DNA of 64,000 nt, from positions 186,001 to 250,000 of the forward strand of contig JACTVC010000008.1 in assembly GCA_018417955.1 (NCBI GenBank), written 5' to 3'. Below are positions 10,690-22,400 of this stretch, one piece after another; position 1 is the first letter of the stretch; each line of letters opens with the position of its first letter. Made by a program: the position numbers and the translations under genes. The notes below the pieces were generated by a model that searched no databases, was not told the DNA's origin, and worked only from the letters and a program-made list of their open reading frames with translations. This DNA is from Laccaria trichodermophora. Taxonomy: Eukaryota; Basidiomycota; Agaricomycetes; Agaricales; Hydnangiaceae.

Positions 10690-11110
10690 TATTCGTCATC
10701 GTGTGTTGTTGTTGTTGTTGTGTGTCGTCGTCGTCGTCCCCGTGTGTAGTCGTTGACGTGTGTCGTCGTCGTCGCGTGTCGTCGTCGTGTGTCGTCGTCG
10801 TCGCGTGTTGTTGTTGTCGTGTGTCATTGTCCCCACATGTAGTCGTCGTCGTCGTCCTCGCGTGTCATCGTCGTCCTCGTGTGTCGTTGTCGTTGTCGCG
10901 TGCCACTGGCGCCTGTCGTGGTGAGAATGGGGCATTGGGGTAGTGGGGCATACATACCGTTGGCCCATGACGTGGCCACGTCATGGGCGCCGTCCCTCGT
11001 TCTTGGCCTGTCCTTCCACGTTGGTGTGGGCGCGGGCGTCGTTGGTGTGGGCGTGGGCGGCGTTGGCGTTGGCGTTGGCATGGGCAGCGTTGGCGTTGGC
11101 GGCGTTGGAG
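10690..11110. repeat. CpG-rich microsatellites (TCG/TGT and GGCGTT)
   Basis: Positions 10690-10890 are runs of GTCGTC, TTGTTG and CGTGTGTCGTCG. Positions 11020-11110 are a hexamer-like repeat of GGCGTT/GGCGTG. This block is extremely rich in CpG, in contrast to the CpG-poor sequence downstream. Nothing here is convincingly coding. Confidence 0.75.
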
Positions 11111-11399
11111 GGGAGTGGTGAAGGGTGGTGGTGGTTGGTGGAAGGGAATGGGATGGTCACGGAAGTGTGACCATGCTGCAAATAGAAGACGTGACGATAT
11201 GGCACGCCCTCAGGTAAGTCACGTGACCTCACCCTGCAGACTGAACAAAATCATGAATCCTTATTGCAGCTATCACTGACCCACACTATACATAAATTAT
11301 AACCCTTCCATTCATTGATCAATAAAATTGTAAGTATAGCTTGTATATTGTATAGTCTATTTTCGCTTTTTTAGTAGTATTCATATATAATAATAATAA

Positions 11400-11663
11400 T
11401 ATACTGGAATGACTGGAATCCACTGGACTCCACTGGACTCTGACTGGACTCATAGTCCACTGGACTGGGACTGGACTCAGGAAAGTGGCTGGCAGTCCAG
11501 TGGGAGTCCACTGGACTGGACTGGACTGGACTGGACTGGACTGGACACCAGTGGACTGGGCATTCTGCCAGCCAATCTGGCCTGGTAAGAGGGCCACTGG
11601 AATCCAGTGGAATCCAGTGGAGTCCAGTGGAGTCCATATGGATTACGTGGGGGAGGGTAAAGA
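11400..11663 (-). repeat. leader plus TGGACTGGAC array, copy 2 (inverted to copy 1)
   Basis: Read on the minus strand, the leader GGTCTTTACCCTCCCCCACG (ending near 11663) precedes GGACTCCACTGG units and then pure TGGACTGGAC and CCACTGGA units to 11400. AT-rich DNA follows. With copy 1 it bounds a 1.76-kb interval (9899-11663) with inverted ends, the shape of a TIR element with rapidly evolving subterminal repeats. Confidence 0.65.
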
Positions 11664-11754
11664 CCTCACAACAACAACCAACAGACGACGAGTGCCCATG
11701 GACGATGACCACCCTCATTGACAAACGGACACGGGCACGACGAGTCCATGTGAG

Positions 11755-12035
11755 TCTCCCCTCTTCCATCCTACTTCCTCCCCCTCTTCCACCCTACTTC
11801 CTCCCCCTCCATCCCCCTCCCCCCATTGCTCCCCCTGCTCCCATTCCTCCTCCTCCCCTTGCTCCCTCTGCTCCCATTCCTCCCCCTCCCCTTGCTCTCC
11901 TTCCATTTGCTCCCCTCCCTTTGCTCCCCATCCCTCCTGTGTCCCCCTCACTTCAATACTTCCCACCACTGTCTCCCTCCTTGCTCTCCACCACACCCAC
12001 TCCTCACTCTCCCCTCCCTCTCTCTCTCCCTTTAA
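11755..12035. repeat. pyrimidine tract (TCCCCCTC)
   Basis: Nearly pure C/T on the plus strand with loose 20-30-bp repeats such as CCACCCTACTTCC and TTGCTCCC. It is followed by an AT-rich segment (12035-12175). It is a compositional mirror of 10256-10520. Confidence 0.8.
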
Positions 12036-12184
12036 TATTTGATGTAATAAAATAAATATATATGTAGTCCTATTCATATTACAATTGTTCTTGAGCAGTT
12101 ATTAGTGTGATTAAGTGCAGAACTGTGATTCCTAACTTATCAATATTTTAACTTGGCAATATTTTAAACAGCCCACTTTCTAAG

Positions 12185-12492
12185 TTGGACCTTACCATGG
12201 ATTCCACCCTGGAAATTGATGGAATCCATCTGGAAAAAGCATGGATTCCAACAACCAAAGTATGGATTCCATCTGGAAAAAGTATGGAATCCATCCAGGG
12301 GAAGTATGGATTCCATCAACCATTCCATGGAATCCATCCAGAGGAAGTATGGAATCCATCCCCCAAAGTCATGGAATCCACCCCCCATTCCATGGAATCC
12401 ATCCCCCACTCCATGGAATCCATCTGGAATTTGTGCAGTCCACCCCCCATTCCATCCATTCCATATGGAATAACCCGGGGAGGGTAAAGTAC
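12185..12492 (-). repeat. leader plus TGGAATCCAT array, copy 3
   Basis: On the minus strand the leader GTACTTTACCCTCCCCGGG (ending at 12492) precedes about 280 bp of units GGATTCCATGGAATGG and GGATTCCATACTT. The leader matches copies 1 and 2, while the array unit has changed from CCACTGGACTCC to CCATGGATTCC. It directly abuts the 3' end of the gag-like gene. Confidence 0.6.
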
Positions 12493-12530
12493 TGCTCTGC
12501 CAGGTCTCTGGCTTGTAGGGCAATGCTGCA

Positions 12531-14178
12531 TCAAGCCTTCTGAGCTCGAGGGCAGTTCTGAGCCCCATGAGCCTGCTGCCCACACCCCGAACACTCGTGT
12601 TGAGAGTCATGGGTGGTGGAGGAACAACTGTTCGGCCATTGCCAGTCGGAGCACAGGATGCTCCCCACTGGGTTGATGAGACGACCCTGGCCATTCTTGT
12701 GGCAGCGTACTGGGGTGCCGTCCCAGAGGGTGTCCAATGCGCAGTTGAAGATGTCGTGAGGGTAATGGCCCAGGCATATGGTGCAGGTGGATAAGGCTCC
12801 ATCTCTGGCTGCACCCGTCTGAAAAGACTGCTGGCTATTTGCAGCACCCCTTCCCAGACGACGACATCTGGTATCCTTCGAAGGTGAGGAGGACTTGGGA
12901 AGCTGCGATGTGCTGGGGGAGTGACGTGCCCGCCTTGCTGGGCAGTTCACGTTGTGCCGGGTTGGCTGCCCACGCTGCTCAGCGGACGGGGAAGACGAGT
13001 GCCCTCGCTTTGGTCCCTGGGCGCGAGAGCCCTTGGCATTATCTGGGACTAGAGTGGTCTGAGCAAACTGCTCCTCGAGCCTGCCATTGGCAGGTCAGAG
13101 GCAGCAGGCAGGGGGGGAAGGAATAAGCATGGGGGTTGCAACAGAGTAGCAGTTAGGTACGCAGAACGGGTGCATGGGCGCAGGAAGGGAGCATGGGCGC
13201 GAGATAGGCAGCAACAAGCAAAGGGAGGCAAAAAGAGAGAAAAAGGGGAGAAACTCATCAGCTTGCGTGCATACCACAATGAAAGGAAAAAGGTACTGAC
13301 CTGAGCACGCCCTCAGTGCGCCTCGCATTCCACAGCACAGTGCCAATGGCTTCCACACGTCTGTTGTTGATGATGCCAATGTTGAAAACATGGTCGTCAT
13401 CAGCATTGCGGAGGGCCTCATGCCACTCCTGCCAGACCTGGGCTTGGTAGTGCAGCAGGACTGTATTGCCATCCACTTCCCTTCGCGTGGGGTGGCACTC
13501 GAGGCTGAGGTAAAACTCAGCGAGGGCGATGACAAGGTCCTCAGGCCAACCAGTCTGGGCCATGTGGTGGAGCAGGCAGGTCTTCACCATCAACATCTGA
13601 CGCCAAGAAAGGTCCTCGTCTGGGATTACCTTTGTGGATGGCTTGTGCAATGCCATGGGCTTCAGAAGGAGGGCGTTGTCCACCTTGGTGAAGGCGAAGG
13701 CGTCCTGGGCTATGGTTCGGTCAAACCTCACTGCATCCTCACACCCTTCTGTGGTGAAATAGTACAGCTCTACGTACTCACACTCGTCCAGCTTGTGAAT
13801 TGCGTAGTGGGACGGGCGAAGCGGTGGGACATTTCCCACTGGCATGTTGGGGGCAATCCCCTTCAACTTGGGTTGCTTCTTCTCCTTGTCCTTCTTCTCC
13901 GCCTCTTCCTCCTTCCTGAGTTCCTCGAGCTGACGCAGCTCCTCCGCCTCCTGAGCTAACCTGTCTTCCTCAGCAGCAGCAGCATCCTCCCTCACCTGCT
14001 CTGCCCATAACTCCCTCATGGCGTTGTTGTCCACGTCCCAGGCATCCGCAAGTCGGGTAGCCACCACCGCCTTCTCTATACCCTCCGCTGTTGCCACAGC
14101 CGTGCAGACAGCATCGAAAGCTGGAGACGTGAAGTCTGGCCTCACCTCCAAGGCGGGGTCCAGCATGATACGTGGCAT
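12531..14178 (-). CDS. gag-like retroelement protein with CCHC zinc knuckle
   Basis: Exons 14178-13301 and 13080-12531 (220-nt intron) join in frame into 475 aa. The N-terminus reads MPRIMLDPALEVRPDF, followed by a long acidic/basic coiled coil (about residues 60-110: EEDRLAQEAEELRQL, KKDKEKKQ). A globular region follows. The end holds CTICLGHYPHDIFNC and a classical CCHC knuckle CSGCGQQAHGAQNC. Knuckle proteins of this layout are the nucleocapsid parts of basidiomycete retroelements. No protease, reverse transcriptase or integrase is present next to it, so it is a solo gag-like gene or the remains of an element. The frame is fully open, unlike the second gag remnant at 16262-18120. Confidence 0.65.
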
Positions 14179-14399
14179 TTGGTAGTCCCAAAATGACGAC
14201 TGGTTGTAATGTGAGCAAGATGTTCTGAAAAGAGTGTGAGCAAACGAGAGTTGGCAGGGAAAATAGAAAAACGAAAGGCAAGCCCAGTCCTCAGAGGGGC
14301 TGTGATAGTGATGGTAAGGAAGAGAGAAAGATTGCTTACGTAGACTATCACACGCCCTGTACAAAGACAGCACCCTAACATTCCACTCATGCCTTGCTA

Positions 14400-16260
14400 C
14401 ATGCTAGGGCAAGATCTTTGTCTCACCAATGTAGTTTAAGACTCACCACTTCTGAGTGCTCCTTTTGCTGTGACTCCCAAAGATCAGGACACCATCCATT
14501 CTGTTCAGGATGCATGCATCCCTTTCCATGCAGCTATCAACTCAGTTTCTTCCAGTGTCACCATCTACACCCTTCTACCAGCCTCTCTGTTCAGTTCAGA
14601 CATGCCTTTCATCTGTGTTTACCGTGTTACAGCAGCTTTTTGAGCCACCTGTTGTTTTGAGAGCATGAGAATTTTCTTTTGTAGGTGCTAAACTGCCATT
14701 CAAGCTCCCTCTGGCCTCAAGTTCAAGACTTCAACCTGTCCACTGTCCGCTTCCAGTCTCTGAAGTCCCTGTGCAAATCCACTTGTGCATTCCCTCACAA
14801 TCTCCCCATCCCCCATAAACATCACACATCTGCCTGCTTTCCCAATGCACCCATTCTTTTGACAGCCCATGTTGACCATCTATCCATCCCTTTCAGTTCT
14901 TTTTTTAGTGTCTGTGCACGATGCACATGTGTTTTTGCAACTTTGCGTTTTTCTCCCAATGGTGGAAGGTTTGGTCATGGGTTAGGCTTAGTGTTTTGAG
15001 GTTGTTGTTGAAGCAACGCAGACGTCGCATTGTTTGGGGGGGGCACATGGAGTAGTGCATCCTGGTGGATGCATACACCCTTTCCCTGGTGTTTGGGGTC
15101 TTGCCTAGGTGTTCAAGGGTCATTACTTACATACATATGTGTTGCATCATGTTTGTACGATCTCAGTCAATACCACCACCTTCATTTGTGTCTACACGCT
15201 CTCTGTGTCACTCAGCACCTCTCCACCACTCACATCATTTAGCCAACCAACTGCCACATACAAAAATGAGTGCCCATGTAAGAAGACAAGCACCCACCCA
15301 CATCAATGAGTGCCCACCCATGAAATCGACTGCCCATGTATGAGAGTGACCACCCACATTGACAGATGACAGCAGACCCACACAATATGACAAGGTGATG
15401 AGGACATGGTGAGGACAACGACGTGGCATGCTGATGTGCCACGTTGTCTGGACAGTGACAATGGAATGTGTTGTCACTGTCCCAGCTATCTAGGTGAGTC
15501 CATTGACTGCTTCATCTGACCATGACACCCAACGCCCCTCTCAGAGCCCCTTTCAAGCAGTGATGAGTGCAGGACACCACCACCAGTCACCAATGGTGAT
15601 GAGGGTGCAACATGACACCCTGTTTGAACAGAACACCAACACAATGGCGACTATGCAACAATGACACAAAGACCCCAACAACAACACATTTGAAGACAAG
15701 CACCCACATATAAAAGTGAGCACCCACATATGAAAGCGAGCACCCGCAAAGGACATCTACCACCCACACGACAACCACAACAATGTGGGGATGACATGTC
15801 AATGATGACAATGAAAGCAAGTACCCATGTAGAATGGCCATGATGACCCCACACATCGAAGCTCACCCCTCTCCCCACTCATCTTTCCAATACAGCATCA
15901 AGGTGCCATGTCACTGTTGGTGATGTGGCAACCAGACAATGACAAATTCTTTGTTGTCATTGTTCTTTATTTTAGAACACTACAGTAAGCACCTGGGAAC
16001 AACGATGTGATGCTGACACAACAACCACACAGCACAACAATGTGACAAGGACACAAGTTGACCAGGAAACAGCATAACGTGCACACAGCTGGTGACAATC
16101 TCCCACCCACCAACAACAAGCACTTTATTCTTAGTACTTAGATTAGTTTGGTTGACAGTTACTGCAGTCATGAATATACTTGACTCTATCAGTTTTGAAG
16201 ATGACACCTAAGTGTCATAAAACAGTCACATGACCTTTACAAACAGTCACACAATCTCAA
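14400..16260. other. gene-free, CpG-poor repeat-derived sequence
   Basis: No believable gene. The first 600 bp are pyrimidine-rich. Positions 15000-15075 carry a G run and GTCGCATTG. Positions 15240-15900 contain CpG-depleted relatives of the 9230-9880 repeat (GAGTGCCCACCC, AAGCACCCAC). Positions 15418-15442 have an imperfect palindrome (ACGTGGCAT-GCTG-ATGTGCCACGT). Positions 15918-15975 match 9291-9350 with C-to-T and G-to-A type differences. Confidence 0.55.
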
Positions 16261-16299
16261 CTTAGTGTAGGAATCCACCTTCTGATATTTTGTTCAAGT

Positions 16300-16470
16300 T
16301 CAGTTGGAGTCTGGTAGGAGTACAGTAGGAGTCAAGTGGGAAGGGGAATGTGAAAATGCCTTTTGGGTAATTTTGTTGAACTCCAGTGGGAATCCTACTG
16401 GATTCCAGGACTCCAGTAGGAATCTTGCTGGAGTCCTGGAGTCCAGTAGGAATAGGTGGGGGAGTGATAA
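16300..16470 (-). repeat. leader plus CCAGTAGGAnTCC array, copy 4
   Basis: Read on the minus strand, the leader GTACTTATCACTCCCCCACC (ending near 16475) is followed by ATTCCTACTGGACTCCAGG units. The leader is recognisably that of copies 1-3, but the array word has changed again (CCAnTAGGA). A 35-bp inverted arrangement around 16390-16450 shows the palindromic nature of the units. Confidence 0.55.
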
Positions 16471-17248
16471 GTACTGGCTTCATGTCAAACTGGGGTTCAG
16501 GAGGAGGTTTATTGACAGTTAAACTTACTTCTTCTGTGCTCTGATCAAAAGGGTTATGTTTTCAAGGATTCCTAGGAAAGGGTATCTTCCTAGGACCACT
16601 GTGGAGATTATTCCCTTTCCCTTCATTGCCGCTATCATACCTGTCAGAGTTCCCCAGATCGTCTCCTCCTTGTTGTCATAAAATCCATGCTTGATCTGAC
16701 TTGAAAGAGTGGGAATGATCAGATTTGTTGTCCCCACCTTGTGACTCTGTTCTAATGACAATTGGGTTTTCTGGTGAATCACTCCTTCTATTTGCAGTTG
16801 GATTTGTTTGACTGAGGTGAACAGATATACTATCAAGTTCACCTTTGACAAATACTGGTTGGTAGTCATGCACTGTGGTAATAGTGGGTGCACTAATGGT
16901 AGATCATCTGTGAGAGGTGCTCTGAATGACTACTCACTGATCTGACTTATGATTTCTTTTTTCCTTAGAGTAATCATGGTGCTTGGCTAGGTATCCCAAG
17001 AAGCTTTCGACTTCTCGGTGGTAGCAAGCACCTAAAATTTCAAAATCATTAGCATTCCAAAACTCATCCACTTTACTGTTTAAACCCCATCTTGGCAAGG
17101 GAGGGATGCCTTCCCCCAAAGATATCAGGTCCTCTTCGGCTTCATTTCTTCATAGCTTGAGTTGATGATTTAAGTTTACCAAGATGATTTTCTGTAAAGA
17201 AAACCCAGAATGGTCAGCTCCATTATTGAAATGGTAGAGATTGGTTAA

Positions 17249-17506
17249 CACTGGATGCAAGCCACAATAACTTGGACCACATTATTGTAAAGAAATTGTA
17301 AAGAAATTTCAAATAATTCTACAGTAACAATGTCTAGAAAATTGAAAAATTATTGTGATTTTTCTTTGGATAATGCTACTGTTTGTTTAAAAAAAGTCAC
17401 AATAATTTTACAGTTTTTTAGACATTGTTACTGAAAAATTATTTGAAATTTCTTTACAATTTATTTACAATAATTTAGTTCAAGTTATTGTGGCTTGCAT
17501 CCAGTG
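17249..17506. mobile_element. 258-bp MITE with ~100-bp TIRs and TAA target duplication
   Basis: The ends CACTGGATGCAAGCCACAAT and its complement match, and the inverted similarity continues about 100 bp inwards (AATTGTAAAGAAATTTCAAA and CAGTAACAATGTCTA on both arms). TAA flanks both ends (17246-17248 and 17507-17509). A 3-bp TWA duplication is the mark of PIF/Harbinger elements, so this is a Tourist-like MITE. It has no coding capacity. It sits between the two parts of the decayed gag, so it inserted after or during that element's decay. Confidence 0.85.
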
Positions 17507-18417
17507 TAACAATTCTCGTAGTATCTCCATTTCTTCCTTAAAAAATGTTCTTCTTTCCATGTGTGATATGATTTTGCCATAGGAGCTGTAGATGGGTCAA
17601 TGTATGGTGATCTCTCCTAACTGCAAAGCTTGACAATGCCACCCTGCCAAGGCAAAGATCTTCTCCAATTTCTCAAGGCCAGTATCTGTAACAGATTCAC
17701 CAAAAGAGGAGAAAGGCATGCACACTGGAAACTCAATGGGTACCTCCTTGTATGCTCCTTGATCAGGTAACTCATCAAAGGTGAATGGTGTGCCCAGCTC
17801 GGTGAGGTCCTCAATGTCACTGCAATAATTAGGTTCGACCCTTTCAGGTATAAGCAGCATCTGATCTTGTTCCTGTGCAGTTTGAAATGATGCTGCTTCA
17901 GGAATGTCTAATTCTTCAGGTATTTCTGGCGTACCTGGAGTGAACATGTTCTATGTGCTTGTATCTAATGATATTTCCCTCCCATGAGGTGTGTTTGTTC
18001 TTTTGAAATTGGTAGTACCTGTGGTGCCTTTTGAGCTCATACCTGTTGATTGCAAATTGTTAGTCTTCCTGCCTGAAGTGGATGATTTCTTAGAATTGTA
18101 CATCATACCAATTCCTGCCATATTCAAGAGTCAATCAGGAGATGACTGAACTGAGTAGTAAGGAGTACATTGTATGATTGTAATGTGTCCTGCCAGTATC
18201 TGATGTGATATGATTGAAGAAGATTCAGGATTTTGGAAAATAGGAAACATTGCATGGGTGCAGCATGTTCTGTCTGTCAGATGTGATGAGATCAGCCTGA
18301 TTTGTATAATAGAATGTGTTGTGTGGGTGCAGTGTGTTCCGTTGGTAACAGAAGTACTTGTTCTTACCAAGATCTTGAGATCCTAGGGTCAATTGTGTGG
18401 AAGCTCACATAAACATA

Positions 18418-18475
18418 GGGAAGTTCCCAGTGTGTCCACCAATGTTAGAGTTCGTTGACTCTCTAACGTTGGCGT
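18418..18475 (-). other. possible LTR end with primer-binding site
   Basis: On the minus strand the sequence GAGAGTCAACGAACTCTAACA ends in CTCTAACA, an LTR-like 3' terminus, and is followed at once by TTGGTGGACACACTGGGA, which has the TGG start expected of a tRNA primer site. The gag remnant starts about 320 nt further on, a normal leader length. I could not find the matching 5' end of the LTR in 18480-19420, so the LTR itself is unproven. Confidence 0.35.
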
Positions 18476-18479
18476 ATTC

Positions 18480-19427
18480 TGATGAATATGAGATGTCAGT
18501 AACTTTGAATGAATTAAGACTTACTGAAGAATAATTGTCAGTGATAGACTTGATTCTGATGTGTTTGTTTGCATAAGCATCTGAGAGTCAAGTTAAGTAA
18601 ATAGTAGTTTACTCTAGAGCACATAAGTCCTTGTGTGTCTCGATGCTGACAAGAATAGTGCATAGGAATCTAAGATGTTGGTACTGAGATGTTAACATGT
18701 CAGATTCTAAGTAGACAATAGCCTGTGGCATTATTGGTTACTTATGGAAGCACTGGCTCTTAGTCTTATTCAAGATCTGAAGATCACACAAAGTTTATGG
18801 GTAAAAGGCAAGAATTGATTCTTTCTTAGCTACAAGTCTTTCTTAAATACATAGCTAATGGATTCCAGAAGGGCTTAGAACCTTCTGTTATATTCTACAA
18901 CTTTTTCCAGATCATGAGTCCTTATTCTGACTTGTTTGGATCTGATAGTATTTGGTTGCATCATGCTTGCCAAATACTGTCAAGCAGATGCACCTTGGCA
19001 TCATATTCGAGGAGTACATAATGAGTACATGGCAGACAATATATAAGGTATTCAGGTACATAAACTAGATACTGGTTGAGCAGTAGCTATATATACAAAG
19101 TTAGTAGAGTCAGGTAATAAAAGACTTAAGATGCCAGATAAAGGAAGTTGTAAAGGTGGAAAGGGTACAAGAGACTGAAGAGCTTTAGTGAATTGAGAGG
19201 GAATAGAGTGTAAGTGGGGAGTACCATAACAAACGGGGTATGATGCGAAACCAAGCAGTCAAGCTTTAACATTGCTGAGGGCATCAAAATAGAGGTAACC
19301 AGTGAATGTAGTAAAGAAGCATACACTCAGAAGACTCATTATATGTCATATAATAAATAAAGAAGATATACATCTAAGTGGGAAATAAAATAGGCTGATA
19401 AATGAAATAACACAAAAGATGTGAAGT
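18480..19427. other. gene-free AT-rich interval 3' of the receptor gene
   Basis: No coding frame is credible. CpG is nearly absent. If 18418-18475 is an LTR end, part of this interval would be the LTR body. Confidence 0.4.
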
Positions 19428-22400
19428 TCAATTTAATCTGACAGTGGAATCAACAGGTCCAATTCCTTCTGAAATGGGATCACATAATGAAGAAAAACAC
19501 TGGCTCCAGTTTACACCATGAACAAAGTTGTTAAACTGAAGTGAGGTTGGAATGGCACCAATTACAGCAGTTGTTCTTGGCCAGAACACACCAGATTTAT
19601 TTTGGTCTGTCAGCCAGAGGAGATGTGCATTATCTGGGAGCATGATCCAATTTTGATCATAATGGCAGAATTTTAACAGTGGTATATCATAGGAGTCACA
19701 AGCATCCCACACTCTGACTGTCTTGTTATAAGATCCAGAGACAATGTGTCTGCCATCAAGAGAAAATTCAAGTGAAGTAACACCACCATCATGGCCTTTG
19801 AGAGGATCCATGACACTCTGACCTGTTTGAGCATCCCACACTCTGACTGTCTTGTCATGAGATCCAGAGACAATGTGCCTGCCATCAGGAGAAAATGCAA
19901 CTGAAGTAACACCACCATCATGGCCTTTGAGAAGATCCATGACACTCTGACCTGTTTGAGCATCCCATACTCTGACTGTCTTGTCAAGAGATCCAGAGAC
20001 AATGTGCCTGCCATCAGGAGAAAATGCAACTGAAGTAACACTATGATCATGACCTTGGAGGGGATCCATGACACTCTGACCTGTTTGCCACACTCTGACT
20101 GTCCCATCATAAGATCCAGAGACAATGTGCCTGCCATCAGGAGAAAATGCAACTGAAGTAACACCATCATCATGGCCTTTGAGAGGATCCATGACACTCT
20201 GACCTGTTTGAGCATCCCACACTCTGACTGTCTTGTCATGAGATCCAGAGACAATGTGCCTGCCATCAGGAGAAAATGCAACTGAAGTAACACCACCATC
20301 ATGGCCTTTGAGGAGATCCATGACACTCTGACCTGTTTGAGCATCCCACACTCTGACTGTCTTGTCATAAGATCCAGAGACAATGTGCCTGCCATCAGGA
20401 GAAAATGCAACTGAAGTAACACCATCATCATGGCCTTTGAGAGGATCCATGACACTCTGACCTGTTTGAGCATCCCATACTCTGACTGTCTTGTCAAGAG
20501 ATCCAGAGACAATGTGCCTGCCATCAGGAGAAAGTGCAACAGAAGTAACACAATCATCATGGCCTTTGAGAGGATCCATGACACTCTGACCTGTTTGAGC
20601 ATCCCACACTCTGACTGTCTCATCATGAGATCCAGAGACAATGTGCCTGCCATCTGGAGAAAATGCAACTGAAGTAACACCACCATCATGGCCTTTGAGA
20701 GGATCCATGACACTCTGACCTGTTTGAGCATCCCACACTCTGACTGTCTCATCATTAGATCCAGAGACAATGTGCCTGCCATCAGGAGAAAATGCAACTG
20801 AAGTAACACCACCATCATGGCCTTTGAGAGGATCCATGACACTCTGACCTGTTTGAGCATCCCACACTCTGACTGTCTCATCATAAGATCCAGAGACAAT
20901 GTGCCTGCCATCAGGAGAAAATGCAACTGAAGTAACACCACCATCATGGCCTTTGAGAGGATTCATGACACTCTGACCTGTTTGAGCATCCCACACTCTG
21001 ACTGTCTCATCATAAGATCCAGAGACAATGTGCCTGCCATCAGGGGAAAATGCAACTGAAGTAACATCACCATCATGGCCTTTGAGAGGATCCATGACAC
21101 TCTGACCTGTTTGAGCATCCCACACTCTGACTGTCTCATCATGAGATCCAGAGACAATGTGCCTGCCATCAGGAGAAAATGCAACTGAAGTAACACCACC
21201 ATCATGGCCTTTGAGAGGATCCATGACACTCTGACCTGTTTGAGCATCCCACACTCTGACTGTCTCATCATAAGATCCAGAGACAATGTGCCTGCCATCA
21301 GGAGAAAATGCAACTGAAGCAACATCACCATCATGGCCCACAAGTTTGAGGAAACATTTCTCTGACCAATGTTCCCTTTGACCAATCTTCACAGTCAATG
21401 TCTTCTGAAATGACTTCAGAAAATGCAAAGAGATCTTTGAACTTTGTGGAGCAAATGGCAGTGCTGACAAATAAATATGTGGTGCTGCATCAGATATTGG
21501 TTCCAAAAATTCCATGACAAATCTATTTGCATCTTTTGCAAAGTCTGATAAGCTAGGTTTTGAAACCTACATTATTTTCATGTCAGTATCATAGTAAATT
21601 ATACATATCTTTACTCACCTTGCTCCAATTTGCAGCTGACAATAGTAGTTGAGCAGCATGGTTTACAGTTCCCATCAAGCTCATAATTTCTAGCCAGTGT
21701 AAAAGATGGACCATTAAAAATGTCTCCAATGCTTCCTGAACTTTCAGCTGTAGTATTTTATCACAATCCTCCTGCAAATAGCTGGCCCAGAAGTAGCTTG
21801 CATGATCTAAGGCTGTAGATTTGACACTCTCAAGGTGGTCATTGAGCTCTGGTATGTTTTTATTCAAAATGTAGGATGTTTTTAGATCAAAGAAGTTAAA
21901 CCTTAGTTTGGCATTCAGAAGTTTCAAACAAGACCCAGCAAAGCAGAGACTATAAAACTGAGGATCAAGCCACAAGTCTTGAGAGCGCTCAAAATCAAGG
22001 AGAAAATCTGCCACTGACTGGTGGCAAATATGCAGATAACCTGTATCAGTGATGGATAAAATTGGGCTGAGTTGGCCCATCATTGAATTTAGCAACACAT
22101 CTTTTACTTCCAGAAGCTCAGTTAGATCTTTGATACGAACTGGATTCTTTGCAATGATTATTGAACCCAGAACCAACTTTAAACTTGTTTTCTCTGGTTT
22201 TCTCAGACCTTGCAAAGCAACAGAAATAATCTGACAATACAGGATGTCAACAACATCAATACCTTCTCCAGAATGAGCAGAAATGATATTTAGCCTCTCT
22301 TCAGGATCACCTCCATCAAACAAGATAAAATCCATTGCAGATTTAGCCCAGACAAATAGTCCAGCAGCTTTTCTCACAAGAAATGATATTTTGTCTGGAC

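Larger units (their letters stand above)
16262..18120 (-). pseudogene. decayed gag of an LTR-type retroelement
   Basis: One minus-strand frame runs from 17119 to 16262 and is interrupted only by TGA codons (near 16932, 16896, 16674 and 16555). TGA is what CGA becomes after CpG deamination. A related N-terminal part lies at 18120-17597 (start MAGIGMMYNSKKSS; a TAG at about 17949, then MFTPGTPEIPEELD and SFGESVTDTGLEKL). The two parts are separated by a MITE (17249-17506). The product is hydrophilic and gag-like. No knuckle, protease or polymerase follows. The end includes in-frame IPTG-type repeats (16290-16470) that coincide with copy 4 of the leader-array family. Confidence 0.5.

Noticed and set aside
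10690..10890. CRISPR-like or satellite array
   Set aside because: Only microsatellite slippage repeats. There are no unique spacers of constant size, and the organism is a fungus.
9083..11230. Several long open frames on both strands (for example 9083-9634 minus, 10461-10943 plus)
   Set aside because: They come from low-complexity DNA that lacks stop words. The translations are Val/Gly/Trp, Thr/Pro/His or Cys/Val runs without domains.
11627..12077. Proline- and glutamate-rich open frames across the pyrimidine tract
   Set aside because: Direct consequence of CCTCC repeats. No start context, splicing or family.
18444..19420. Complete LTR
   Set aside because: A plausible LTR end and primer site exist, but no matching opposite end or second LTR was found, so only the end is listed.
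19673..21385. Long minus-strand frames of MLLQLHFLLMAG repeats
   Set aside because: Shadow frames of the WD40-coding repeat. The GHD/SPDG/VRVWD frame is the real one.
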